Of a stretch of DNA of 48,947 nucleotides, positions 38,700-47,162 are shown piece after piece. The notes beneath the pieces are model-generated. The model ran no database searches. It was not told the origin of the DNA and worked only from the letters and a program-made list of their open reading frames with translations. The DNA is from CAZMXS01 sp964570325 (GTDB lineage Bacteria > Verrucomicrobiota > Kiritimatiellia > CAIQIC01 > CAZMXS01). The first letter of the stretch is position 1. Every line of letters starts with the position of its first letter. The DNA lies in NCBI GenBank assembly GCA_964570325.1, contig CAZMXS010000034.1, positions 1 to 48,947 of the forward strand, read 5' to 3'. The position numbers and the translations under genes were made by a program.

Positions 38700-39415
38700 T
38701 TGATTTCCTTGGGCAGGGTGGTCGCTTCGATTCCGAAGAGCCGATCGCTGGCCTGCGGTTGGTCGCGAGAGGCGCTGGCCGCGCCTTCATCTTCGCGCCG
38801 CAGGCCGCGCAACTTGATACTTTCGAGCATGGGTTTGAAGGAGGGCGATTCGCGCATGGTCTTCACAAACTGCACGACCACCTCGTCCGCCAGTTCGCCC
38901 GATGCTTTGCCCTCCATGGAGATGTTGAAACGGCGGAACATTAGCGCCGGCGGCTTGGCTTTTTCCGCCTTCTTCTCGGTCGGGCTCTTTTTATCGCCGG
39001 CCGTCGCTGCCGGCGGCGGGGGGAGCTTGATTTCCTTGAGCTCAACGGAGCCGATGATGTTCAGGCGGGTCAATTGGATCGTGAGCGGCACAATTTCCCG
39101 TATTTCCACCAGGGGTTGAGACCACGCGACGCGCGAATTGTTCCAGCTTTTCAATTCCGTCAAGATCTTCTGGTTGGCCGCCAGATCTTGTTGCATGGCC
39201 ACAACATTGTTGTAAATCGGCGATATCTGCGCCCATTGCTCCCGCGCCCAGCTCAAGTTCTGGCGCACGGTGCGGTATTGCAGGAAGGAGAAGAGCAGGA
39301 AAATTCCCAGCAAGCCGCCTACGGTGATCCCGCCGGCTTTGAACATGAAGCTGCGGCTGACCGCGCCCTGATAGCGCAATTCACTTTCCCGGATCAGGTT
39401 GACGCGGTAGATCAT
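38696..39415 (-). CDS. pilN: PilN-like pilus assembly protein
   Basis: A 239-residue protein opening MIYRVNLIRE, the conserved cytoplasmic PilN start (INLLP/INLI-type) that binds the PilM groove. A transmembrane helix (about 28-46), a coiled coil (about 50-92) and a periplasmic domain follow. A Pro/Ala/Lys-rich insert (131-157) interrupts the periplasmic domain. The ATG at 39415 overlaps the pilM stop by four bases and pilO starts on its own stop, so pilM, pilN and pilO are translationally coupled. The longer frame upstream lies inside pilM and was rejected. Confidence 0.88.
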   Translation of the reverse strand: MIYRVNLIRESELRYQGAVSRSFMFKAGGITVGGLLGIFLLFSFLQYRTVRQNLSWAREQWAQISPIYNNVVAMQQDLAANQKILTELKSWNNSRVAWSQPLVEIREIVPLTIQLTRLNIIGSVELKEIKLPPPPAATAGDKKSPTEKKAEKAKPPALMFRRFNISMEGKASGELADEVVVQFVKTMRESPSFKPMLESIKLRGLRREDEGAASASRDQPQASDRLFGIEATTLPKEIK

Positions 39416-40455
39416 GTCGGCTCCAGCGCCCCCAACGCGGCGCCCACAGCGGCGGTGAAGCGCGTCTTCTGTCCTTGCATGGCATCGGGAATTGCGTTTG
39501 GCAGAATGGTCAGCCCCTCCAGCGGATCCCAGCTTTGCACTTCCATGCCGGTAGCCTTGGAAAGTTCGGCCACCCAGTAGCGCGACAGGCTCATCCCGCC
39601 CGAAAGGAAGATTCGGTTCAGCCGACAATCCTCGCGCCGCTCAACAAAATCCTTGGAGATCGAAATCTGGCGCAGAAACGGATCCATCACCTCGTGCACC
39701 GACTGGGAGATGTCGAAAGAGCCGTCTGAAATGATCCCCTGGGCAATTTCTTTGTTCACGCCCAACTGCTGTTGCACTTTGTTGGTGACGGCATCGCCGC
39801 CGAATTCGAACTTGCGGATCAGCGAGAGATTGCCCTTGCTGAACAGCGCCAGGAAACTGGTCTTGGCGCCCGAATCGAGGATGCCGAACGACTCCTGCGC
39901 GTTCTGCGCGCCCGGCCCGCGCATGAAGGAGTTCAGCACCGAGATCCCGGCGATTTCGAGGGAGACCGGGGCCGGCGCGCCCAGCGGCGCCAGGCTCAAC
40001 AACGCCAGCGCTTCAGACTCGGGCATGGCCGCCACCAGCAGCTTGGTCTCGGATTTTCCGCGCGGGGGGCTGGTGATTACCCAGCCCAGTCGGTATTCAC
40101 CCTCCAGCCCCAAATTCTCGCGGACATGGGATTCATCCAATTGACTTTGCTCGGTATGCCCCGGCAAGCTGAGCAGGCGGACGACAGTGGTCTCGCTGGT
40201 GACGGTGAGCGCCGCGTAATTGGCCAGCAGGCTTTTGGGCACGATGTCCTTGAGCAGATGCTTTTGCTGGTCGGGGGTCAACTCCTTCAATGGCAGCGGC
40301 GGCAGAATATCCATGCCCACCAGCGCCAAGTTGTCTTTGCCTCGCCGGATTCGCACCAGTTTCGTGCCGGTGGTCGCCAAATCCAAAGCCAGCAGATCGG
40401 AAGGGCCTCGCCGCACCTGCTGTTTCTGCTTCAACTGTTCCAGGAAGCCGGCCAT
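39412..40455 (-). CDS. pilM: Type IV pilus platform ATPase-like protein PilM
   Basis: A 347-residue actin/FtsA-like cytoplasmic protein that recruits PilN and links the pilus motor to the inner-membrane PilNO complex. Actin-fold signatures are present: a phosphate-1-type LALDLATTGTKLVRI near residue 22, a second phosphate-type loop SFGILDSGAKTSFLALF, the PilM motif FEFGGDAVTNKVQQQL, and a terminal adenosine-type FLSGGMSL. The ATG at 40455 follows an in-frame TTG at 40458; no strong ribosome binding site is visible for either. It is first in the pilMNOPQ cluster, 74 bases after pgpA, so it may have its own promoter or be read through from upstream. Confidence 0.92.
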   Translation of the reverse strand: MAGFLEQLKQKQQVRRGPSDLLALDLATTGTKLVRIRRGKDNLALVGMDILPPLPLKELTPDQQKHLLKDIVPKSLLANYAALTVTSETTVVRLLSLPGHTEQSQLDESHVRENLGLEGEYRLGWVITSPPRGKSETKLLVAAMPESEALALLSLAPLGAPAPVSLEIAGISVLNSFMRGPGAQNAQESFGILDSGAKTSFLALFSKGNLSLIRKFEFGGDAVTNKVQQQLGVNKEIAQGIISDGSFDISQSVHEVMDPFLRQISISKDFVERREDCRLNRIFLSGGMSLSRYWVAELSKATGMEVQSWDPLEGLTILPNAIPDAMQGQKTRFTAAVGAALGALEPT

Positions 40456-40529
40456 CAACAGATATATTTATCGAACCGCTGGAGGGATTTCCAGCCTGAA
40501 ACGGAGCAAGATTTTTTGCGTTTCCCGTG

Positions 40530-41033
40530 TCAGCCGCCGATTCCCCACCGTCGCGCGGCGAGGAAAATCAGGTGGTTCAACAGCAGGCTGTAAAACGCCG
40601 CGATTACGTCGTCCACCACGATCCCCACGCCGCCGTGCAGCCGCTGCAGGCCGCGCGCCGGCGGCGGCTTGAGGATGTCGCAGGCGCGATTGGTCAGGAA
40701 GGCCACGCCAAACAGCCAGGGATGCGCGAGGCAGGGCAGCCCGATCGTGCAGATGGGGAAGGTCAGGTATTCGTCGGCCACAATGCGATGGTCGTCCTTG
40801 GTCCTGAAATACCGTTCGGCGATTTCACAGAACGGAACAGCCAGCGCGGCTAGCGCAGCGGCTGCGGCCGCTTGCCCGGCCACACCCAGTCCCCCGGTGC
40901 TTTGGATGGCCCAGACCAATGGGATGCCCAGCAGCGTCCCGAATGTGCCGGGCGCTATCGGGCTCAACCCCAGACCAAATCCGGTGGCCACCGCGATGCC
41001 GCACCATTTTCCGATTCGAATGAGTGAGTTCAT
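40530..41033 (-). CDS. pgpA: Phosphatidylglycerophosphatase A
   Basis: Removes phosphate from phosphatidylglycerol phosphate to give phosphatidylglycerol, at the inner membrane. The 167 residues match the family (about 160-170). Motifs in order: GLSPIAPGTFGTL (22-34), DDHRIVADE (80-88), RACDILKPPPA (116-126) and GGVGIVVDDVIAA (134-146), whose acidic residues form the expected metal site. Several hydrophobic segments suit a membrane enzyme. The usual Gly after ADE is replaced (ADEYLT). The ATG at 41033 overlaps the stop of the upstream unknown gene by four bases, so the two are translationally coupled. Confidence 0.92.
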   Translation of the reverse strand: MNSLIRIGKWCGIAVATGFGLGLSPIAPGTFGTLLGIPLVWAIQSTGGLGVAGQAAAAAALAALAVPFCEIAERYFRTKDDHRIVADEYLTFPICTIGLPCLAHPWLFGVAFLTNRACDILKPPPARGLQRLHGGVGIVVDDVIAAFYSLLLNHLIFLAARRWGIGG

Positions 41034-42736
41034 TGGTTTGCTCCCGCGCCGCCCATTTCGAAACTGAGGCGGGTTTGATCGTTTTCCGAGGCAAGCGTCA
41101 ACCGGCACGTTTCCAGCGGCGCCAGCGCGTCAATCCAGGCCTTGAGTTCGTTCAACCGGTCGCGCGTTGCCTGGGTCCGTTCGGGATCCTCAAGGAACAG
41201 TTTCAGCGACCACGTGGACACCGCCAGCCGCAGGGTCTTGCCGCCGCCGGCCAGGTCAATCCATGCCGCCACCGGCGTGCGGGCTGTTTGCAGTGCGCCC
41301 AGCCAGCGCGGCGCGTCCGCGTCATCCGGCGGGCCGCGCGCAACCAGGTTGGTCAGACCCTCCAGGTTGCTGGCCAGCAGCCACCAGCCGCCGCAGGCGG
41401 CGAATCCCGGTTTCTCCGCCAGCGGCAAATCGGCGAATTCGCCGGGGGTGGTGCCTTCGATCGCATACACGCTTTGACCGCTCACGCGGAGTTCGCGCGG
41501 GATCAAGCCCCACCGACGGCGCGTGTTGAGCGCATCCATCTGCCGCGCGGCCTGCTCCAGTATGCGGTTCGGATGCCGCAACGGAATGCCGGCCAACAGG
41601 GTCGGCACCTTGAAACCGTGGTAACGCCCGCCATATTCATTGCCCAGCACGGCGAAGATGATCGTCTCCGCTTCCTGGGCGGCGGCCAGTTCGCGCGCCA
41701 GTTGGATCCAAGGCGCCGCGCGGCGCTCCTCGGCCGGGAGGTCCAGCGCCCGAACCCGGGCCGCCGCTAAGGCCAGCGGCCGGTCGCCCAACACGGCCGG
41801 CAGCCCCTCCAGCGCCGGCGGCGCAAAAACCGACTGCAGGGCCGGTGTCGGCGCATGGGTGTAGATCGCGCCGCCGATGGCGCGTGCGTCGAGATGCGCG
41901 ATCTCGAAATACGCATCAGCCCCCAGCCGCAGACCGGTGTCCCACAGCAGCGCCGCGCTGGCCCAGCCGCAGTCTGCCGCCGGCTGGCCGTGCGTGGTGA
42001 TGCCGTCGGGCAACTGGAATCCGGGTCGGCGCAAAAGCGAGGGCTGCAGCCCGTCGCCGGCATCCAGCGCGTCGTGGATGGCCGTCGGCGAGCGCGCGAG
42101 GCAGGCCACCAAGCGGCCCTCGACAAAGGCGATCGTCAGCCGCGGGCCGGATTTGAGGAACGGCGTGTCTACGAGCCATACCGGCCGGCCGGCGTGGGTT
42201 TCGAGCCGGTGGAAACCCGGCACACGGCCCCAGGTCAGTTGCCAGCGCAGGCGCTGGCTGTGTCCGCCGATCCAGGAACTGACAATCCACGCCGGCGTTC
42301 GATTGACGCCCAGCGCGGGACAGAAGGCAATTGCGATCTGCTGCCCCGCCAGCGTGTTGAACCAGCGGCGCGCCTCCGGATCCCGGGCCAGTTCCGCCAT
42401 GGCATTGGTCTCGATTCCCAGCGCGCTGAACAGGCTGCGCGTAAAAGGATTGGCGGCCAACTCCGGCCAGCGCTCGGCCAGGCGGTCGTGTGAACTCATA
42501 AACGTGGCGCCGGCCGGGATGACCCGGTACACCGCCAGCGGGTCATACGGTATATAAACCAGCCACCAGCCTGCGCCGAGCAACGCGGCGAATAGCAGCA
42601 ACCCAAACAGGATGCGACGCGGCGGGATCATGGGCATGCGGCTAATGTGGAGCGGTGAACGATAACCCTGGGCCAACTGGCCGATGGGATCAGCCGGCGG
42701 CTTGTCTTGGGCCTTTGAACCATGGCTTGTGCTCAC
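41030..42736 (-). CDS. Unknown membrane-anchored protein
   Basis: A 568-residue protein that I do not recognise by family. One transmembrane segment (about 42-62, ILFGLLLFAALLGAGWWLVY) is followed by YRVIPAGATFMSSHDRL and a long extracytoplasmic alpha/beta domain. The overall look, an Ile-Pro-Ala-Gly-Ala phrase after the helix, then repeated beta-rich segments, resembles large periplasmic DUF3352-like proteins, but this is only a resemblance. It starts six bases after pyrD (GTG at 42736, with GAGG touching it; an internal ATG at 42637 is an alternative that would shorten the cytoplasmic tail) and overlaps pgpA by four bases. Coupling to pgpA hints at a role in the cell envelope. Confidence 0.75.
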   Translation of the reverse strand: MSTSHGSKAQDKPPADPIGQLAQGYRSPLHISRMPMIPPRRILFGLLLFAALLGAGWWLVYIPYDPLAVYRVIPAGATFMSSHDRLAERWPELAANPFTRSLFSALGIETNAMAELARDPEARRWFNTLAGQQIAIAFCPALGVNRTPAWIVSSWIGGHSQRLRWQLTWGRVPGFHRLETHAGRPVWLVDTPFLKSGPRLTIAFVEGRLVACLARSPTAIHDALDAGDGLQPSLLRRPGFQLPDGITTHGQPAADCGWASAALLWDTGLRLGADAYFEIAHLDARAIGGAIYTHAPTPALQSVFAPPALEGLPAVLGDRPLALAAARVRALDLPAEERRAAPWIQLARELAAAQEAETIIFAVLGNEYGGRYHGFKVPTLLAGIPLRHPNRILEQAARQMDALNTRRRWGLIPRELRVSGQSVYAIEGTTPGEFADLPLAEKPGFAACGGWWLLASNLEGLTNLVARGPPDDADAPRWLGALQTARTPVAAWIDLAGGGKTLRLAVSTWSLKLFLEDPERTQATRDRLNELKAWIDALAPLETCRLTLASENDQTRLSFEMGGAGANQ

Positions 42737-42742
42737 CTCGCG

Positions 42743-43681
42743 TCAATTCGCGGCCGGCGGTTCCCGGTTCAGCGATCCGGATAATTCCGCGACGGACCGC
42801 AACCCGTGCCGTTGCAGGTAATCCGCGATGCCCGCGACGACTTGTGGCGCCGTTTGCGGGTCGGTGAAATTAGCCGTTCCAACGGCCACCGCGCGGGCGC
42901 CGGCGATGAGAAATTCGAGCGCGTCGGCGGCGCGCATGATGCCGCCGATCCCGATTACCGGCAGGCTCACCGCGCGCGCGGCGTCCCAGGTCAGTTTCAC
43001 CGCGATCGGCCGGATCGCCGGCCCGCTGAGACCGCCGGTGATGTTGCCGAGGCGCGGCCGGCGGGTTTCCACATCAATCGCCAGCGCCGGGATGGAATTG
43101 ATCAGCGACAGCGCGTCAGCCCCGCATTCGGCCGCCAGCCGCGCGAAAGCCGCGATCTGCGAGATATCCGGCGCCAGCTTGACGATCAATGGCCGGCGTG
43201 TCCGCTCGCGCACCGCCGAAACCACGCGCCGGAACATGTCCGGATTGGATCCGAATGTCGCGCGCCCCTCCTTGATGTTCGGGCAGGAGACGTTCACCTC
43301 CAGCGCGGCAATGCCATCCACCGCCTCCAATCTTTCCGCGACGGCCGCGTATTCCTCCGTGGTCTTTCCCCAGATGTTGACGATAACCGGCACATCATAC
43401 CGGCGGAGAAACGGCATATACTTTTCGACGAACCCGGCGACACCGGGGTTCTGGAGCCCGATGGCGTTGATCAGCCCGCTGGCCACTTCGACCGTGCGCG
43501 GCGGCGGGTTGCCACGGACCGGTTCGAGCGAAATGCCTTTCACCACCATCGCGCCCAACTGGTTCAAATCCACCAGGTCGGCATACTCCGGCCCGTAACC
43601 GAATGTGCCGGAGGCCACCATCACGGGATTCTTCATCCGGAGGCCGGCAATATCCACGGAAAGATCAGGCGCAATATCCAT
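42743..43681 (-). CDS. pyrD: Dihydroorotate dehydrogenase B, catalytic subunit
   Basis: Oxidises dihydroorotate to orotate in pyrimidine synthesis, with FMN. The 312 residues match class 1B enzymes. Visible: an N-terminal ASGTFGYG (23-30), the FMN/substrate Lys in VVKGISL (K48), NAIGLQNPG (72-80), the catalytic Cys in NVSCPN (C133) that marks class 1 rather than the Ser of class 2, a Lys in IVKLAPD, and the C-terminal phosphate-binding GGI and VAVGTANF. Class 1B works as a heterotetramer with PyrK, encoded directly upstream on the same strand, using NAD+ as acceptor. Confidence 0.96.
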   Translation of the reverse strand: MDIAPDLSVDIAGLRMKNPVMVASGTFGYGPEYADLVDLNQLGAMVVKGISLEPVRGNPPPRTVEVASGLINAIGLQNPGVAGFVEKYMPFLRRYDVPVIVNIWGKTTEEYAAVAERLEAVDGIAALEVNVSCPNIKEGRATFGSNPDMFRRVVSAVRERTRRPLIVKLAPDISQIAAFARLAAECGADALSLINSIPALAIDVETRRPRLGNITGGLSGPAIRPIAVKLTWDAARAVSLPVIGIGGIMRAADALEFLIAGARAVAVGTANFTDPQTAPQVVAGIADYLQRHGLRSVAELSGSLNREPPAAN

Positions 43682-43690
43682 AAGTTAAAC

Positions 43691-43712
43691 CTGAAACTTG
43701 ATATCTGAAACT
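43691..43712. repeat. Short CTGAAACT direct repeats between pyrK and pyrD
   Basis: CTGAAACT occurs at 43691-43698 and again at 43705-43712, in the 117-base gap between pyrK and pyrD. The purine-rich GAAAC phrase recalls the GGAAA repeats at 47080-47119. The function is unknown. Confidence 0.3.
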
Positions 43713-43798
43713 GGAGTTTGGCCAATTACGGCAGAATGGCGGATGAAAGCGGGTGGAACGTTCGCGCTCCAGGTCCCTCCGGTTGCCGGTTTTCGCTT

Positions 43799-44596
43799 TC
43801 AGGGTTCCTCCGTTTCCTCCCAAACCACTTCGCGGCATTCAAATACCGGCCCTTCGCGGCAGACTCGCGCCCATTCCCAGCCGCCGTCTGGCGTTCGGAT
43901 CTTTTGCACGCAGGTCAGGCAGGCGCCGACGCCGCAGCCCATGTGCCGATCCATCGAAAGCCAGGCCTTGGCGTCAATCCGCTCGGCTCGGGCCGCGACC
44001 GCCCGAAGCATCGGATTCGGCCCGCACGCAAAAAATTCAGGCGCGGCCGCCGCGCCTTCCTCCGCCAGCCAGCGGTCCAGCGCGTCGGTCACCCGCCCGG
44101 CCATGCCCAGCGCGCCGTCCTCCGTGGTCACGCGCACGGGCCAGCCCAACGCCGCGAATTCCGGCACGCACAGGATATCGGCGGCCGTTCGGCCGCCAAA
44201 AAACGCCAGGCCTTTTCCCGGCTGGCGGCGCGCGACCAGGTACAGCGCGGCCATCCCGTAACCGCCTGCGACCAGCACCGGCAACCGGCCCGGGGTGGGG
44301 GTGGGAAACCCGTTGCCCAGCGGACCCAGCAGGCTGACCGGGTCGCCAGGCCGCAAGCCGGCCATTGCGGCGGTGCCGGCGCCGATGGTTTTATAGAGGA
44401 TGGACAGCCGGTCGCCATCGGCCTTGAAGATGCTGAACGGCCGCCGCAGAAGCGCGTCGTTCAGATGGGGTACGCGCAAGTGGACGAATTGCCCGGGCCG
44501 CACCTGCGGCGCGATGCCGGGCGCGCACATTTCGAGCAGCCGGTAGCCGCCCTGGAATTCGCCGTGCGCGGCGACTTTGACCGTTTCAAGTTGCAT
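43799..44596 (-). CDS. pyrK: Dihydroorotate dehydrogenase B, electron transfer subunit
   Basis: A 265-residue flavoprotein that carries electrons from PyrD to NAD+. Features in order: an FAD-binding RRPFSI (51-56), an NAD-binding GGYGMAAL (111-118), FACGP (189-193), and a [2Fe-2S] cluster with C221, C226, C229 and C246 (spacing CxxxxCxxC plus a distal Cys) in GCGVGACLTC. This is the standard PyrK layout. The ATG at 44596 was chosen because the protein begins there with the first conserved strand; a longer frame to 44644 adds only a basic stretch. Neither start has a strong ribosome binding site. It lies upstream of pyrD in the expected pair. Confidence 0.94.
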   Translation of the reverse strand: MQLETVKVAAHGEFQGGYRLLEMCAPGIAPQVRPGQFVHLRVPHLNDALLRRPFSIFKADGDRLSILYKTIGAGTAAMAGLRPGDPVSLLGPLGNGFPTPTPGRLPVLVAGGYGMAALYLVARRQPGKGLAFFGGRTAADILCVPEFAALGWPVRVTTEDGALGMAGRVTDALDRWLAEEGAAAAPEFFACGPNPMLRAVAARAERIDAKAWLSMDRHMGCGVGACLTCVQKIRTPDGGWEWARVCREGPVFECREVVWEETEEP

Positions 44597-44701
44597 AAGG
44601 ATTCGGAGTGCGCGGAGTTTGCGAGGTTTGCGGGCTCGCGTCAAATCCGGATTTTCAGCGGCGCTGACGGTCGTGCGACGGTCGAAACCTTCGACCGCCG
44701 G

Positions 44702-45028
44702 TCATTGCAGCGCCTCTTCCGCGGTGGCAAATAATCCGATTTCCGCCGGCAAGTCCACTGCCTTGAACGTGCGCAGGACATTGGCGTTGACGCCGCAGCA
44801 GGCCAGCCGCCCGCCGGCCGCGTTCAGCCGGAATGCGGCGTCGAAGAGCGCCCGCAGGCCGCCGCTGCTGACGTAATCCAGGCTGGCGCAATCCAGCAGG
44901 ATTCGGCGCGCGCCCCGCGCGATGAGCGCGTTGACCCGTTCCTGCAGCATGCCTTGGGTTTGCGCGTCGAGCTTGCCTTTGGGCTCCAGCACGACCCAAT
45001 CGTTTTTCCGCATTTCAAACAGTTCCAT
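44702..45028 (-). CDS. STAS-domain anti-sigma-factor antagonist
   Basis: A 108-residue single STAS domain of the SpoIIAA/RsbV type: an N-terminal strand WVVLEPKGKLDA (11-22), ILLDCASLDYVSSGGLRAL (43-61) with the phosphorylatable Ser in DYVSSGG (S54/S55), and a final LFATAEEAL helix. Such proteins are phosphorylated by an anti-sigma kinase and dephosphorylated by a PP2C phosphatase to switch binding partners. The gene overlaps the end of the upstream PP2C gene by 14 bases, with GGGAG nine bases before the ATG, so the two are made together. The partner kinase or anti-sigma is not a separate gene here; the tail of the nearby permease is one candidate. Confidence 0.9.
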   Translation of the reverse strand: MELFEMRKNDWVVLEPKGKLDAQTQGMLQERVNALIARGARRILLDCASLDYVSSGGLRALFDAAFRLNAAGGRLACCGVNANVLRTFKAVDLPAEIGLFATAEEALQ

Positions 45029-47060
45029 GTTTTGTTGCTCCCTTCTGGGTCGGGTCGGTTTCCCCGCGCCAGCGCGCGCACAGCAGGGTGATGTCGTCCG
45101 ATTGCGGCGCGCCCCGGGCGTGCGCGTGGACCGCTTGCCGGATGGCCGCGACCACCGCCGCCGCGTCGCCATTTGCCCCGGCAAGCAATTCAACCAGGGC
45201 GGCGTCGCCGAACGCCTGGTCGGCGGGATCCATTGCCTCGGTTACGCCGTCAGAATACAGCAACAGCAGGTCGCCTGCCGCCAGTTGCGCCTCGCGCGCG
45301 GTGTAAACCGCCTGCTCCACCAGGCCCAGCGGCTTGCCGCGCGGCAGGTCAAGCGGCGCGCAGCCGCCGGCGCCGGCGCGGCGCAGGGGCGGCAGGTGGC
45401 CGGCGTTGCTGTAAACCAAGCGGCCGGTGCGCAGGTCGAGGAACCCCAGCAGCGCGGTCATGAACATGCACAGGTCGTTGCCGGCGCACAACTCACGATT
45501 CGCGCGCGCCAGCGCCGCCGGCGGGTCCAGCCGTTCGCGGGTCACGATGTAGCGCAGCAGGGCAATGCCCCGCGCCATGAAAAGCGCCGCGGAGACACCC
45601 TTGTCGGACACGTCGCCGACCGCCAGACACAGGCGCTCTTCGTCTATCAGAAAGAAGTCGTACAGATCCCCGCCGACCTCCTTGGCGGGTTCCAGCGCCG
45701 CCGCCAGCTCGATCGCCGGATGCGGCGCGGATCCGGCGCGCGGGAGCATGCTCATCTGAATGTTGTGCGCGATCCGCAGGTCGCTCTGCAGCCGTTCGCG
45801 CGCGGCTACGGTGGCCTTCAGGTTTGCCAGGTGCTCCTGCAACCGGCCCTCCAGGTTCCAGAGCGTCTGGGCGAGCCGGCCGACTTCGCGGGGAAAATGA
45901 ATGCGCAGCAGGTCGTCCGTCTCGGCGCGTGGCGGGTCAAAATCGGTGGCTTGCAGGCGGTCGGCGTAACGGGTCAGCCGCGCCAGCGGCCGCGTGACGC
46001 GCGTAACCAGCGCGAGGGCCAGCGCCAGGCACAGCGCCACCAGGACGGCGGCGAATATGGCCTGGCGCCGGATGACCCGGTCCGCCGGCGCTTCCATCTC
46101 GTCTTCGTAGACGGAGGAGGCGATAAACCAGTCGAACGGCGGGAAGTACTGGACGTGCGAGTATTTCCAGAAGCGTTGGTCGGCCGGCGCGCCGGGCTTG
46201 GTCCAGCGATACTTGAACGGCACGGCCGGATTCGTCGCGGCGCGGACCAGGTCGCCGAATAGGGCCGGCGCCACCGTTCCGGCCGACTGCGGGTGGATCA
46301 GCAGGTTGGTGTGGCCGTCAAAAACAAAGAAATACCCCGTGGCGCCGACCTTGACCTCGGCGAACGCCGCGCGCAGCACCTCCATGATGCCGTCCATGCG
46401 CCGCCGCGCGTCCGCGTCCACGTCGTCAATGTAAATGCCGGTGCCCACCAGCCAGTCCCAGTTGGTGTAATGCTGGGCGTAGAGCAGCTTGGGCACGGGA
46501 TTGGTCGCCCCAAGCCGCAGCCACCACAGGGTGCAGGTTCCGGCGCCGTCATCCTGGAACTCGGCGCGCAAGGTTTGCAGGACCGGCCGGCCTTGGTCGT
46601 CGGTTGCGCGGGAGACGTCGTGTCCGCGGATATTCGGGTCGGGATGCGCGATGGCGATGTTTCGACTGTCATAAATGAAGAAGTAGTCGTTGTGCCCGTA
46701 ACGCAGCCGTTCAACGGCGGCCAGCGCCCGCGCCCGCGCCTGCTCCGCCGTCAACCAGCCCTGCTCCGCCATTTGCCGGTAATCGTCAATCTGGGCGATG
46801 ACCACGCCGACCAGGTTGCGCAACTGCTCCTCATACTGGGCCAATGCGTACGCGCGGAAGGTCTCGAGGTCGCGGTGCTGGCTGCGGATGTTCAGCCCCA
46901 CCACCTGCAGCACATTGCGCGCCGTTTCGTCGCCCGCCGCCCGCGTGGCCGCCGTCACCTCCGCGCGCGTGAACAGAATGAACGCCAGCGCGGTGATGAG
47001 CAGCAATCCCGCCACCAGCAGGGCGATCAGGACGCGGAATCGGCTGAAGCAGGCGATCAT
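45015..47060 (-). CDS. Cache-HAMP-PP2C (SpoIIE/RsbU-type) serine phosphatase
   Basis: A 681-residue transmembrane phosphatase. The first helix (8-31) is followed by an extracytoplasmic sensor with two sCache_2-like halves: about 60-215 (NDYFFIYDSRNIAIAHP, TNWDWLVGTGIY) and about 225-325 (TGYFFVFDGHTNLLIHP, PFDWFIASSVY). A second helix (333-353), HAMP (354-405), and a linker ending LRIAHNIQMSMLP (427-440) lead to a PP2C domain (about 455-664). Metal-site Asp residues are present in VGGDLYDF (D465), VGDVSDKG (D483, D486), YSDGV (D604) and SDDIT. It probably senses a small external ligand and dephosphorylates the STAS protein encoded next to it. The ATG at 47060 was chosen because it starts just before the first helix. 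Confidence 0.92.
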   Translation of the reverse strand: MIACFSRFRVLIALLVAGLLLITALAFILFTRAEVTAATRAAGDETARNVLQVVGLNIRSQHRDLETFRAYALAQYEEQLRNLVGVVIAQIDDYRQMAEQGWLTAEQARARALAAVERLRYGHNDYFFIYDSRNIAIAHPDPNIRGHDVSRATDDQGRPVLQTLRAEFQDDGAGTCTLWWLRLGATNPVPKLLYAQHYTNWDWLVGTGIYIDDVDADARRRMDGIMEVLRAAFAEVKVGATGYFFVFDGHTNLLIHPQSAGTVAPALFGDLVRAATNPAVPFKYRWTKPGAPADQRFWKYSHVQYFPPFDWFIASSVYEDEMEAPADRVIRRQAIFAAVLVALCLALALALVTRVTRPLARLTRYADRLQATDFDPPRAETDDLLRIHFPREVGRLAQTLWNLEGRLQEHLANLKATVAARERLQSDLRIAHNIQMSMLPRAGSAPHPAIELAAALEPAKEVGGDLYDFFLIDEERLCLAVGDVSDKGVSAALFMARGIALLRYIVTRERLDPPAALARANRELCAGNDLCMFMTALLGFLDLRTGRLVYSNAGHLPPLRRAGAGGCAPLDLPRGKPLGLVEQAVYTAREAQLAAGDLLLLYSDGVTEAMDPADQAFGDAALVELLAGANGDAAAVVAAIRQAVHAHARGAPQSDDITLLCARWRGETDPTQKGATKHGTV

Positions 47061-47079
47061 GGGCGGGCGCCAGAGAACC

Positions 47080-47119
47080 GGAAATGGAAAATCGGAAACG
47101 AGAAACCGGAAACCGGAAA
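47080..47119. repeat. Degenerate GGAAA oligopurine repeats
   Basis: GGAAA occurs five times and GAAA once within 40 bases (47080, 47086, 47094, 47108 and 47115; GAAA at 47102), often preceded by CC, in the 102-base gap between the permease and phosphatase genes. The transcribed strand reads as TTTCC repeats. The function is unknown. Confidence 0.4.
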
Positions 47120-47162
47120 GTTCCGTGTCCGCATTGGGCAATTGGTCATTGGGCCGTTCTCC

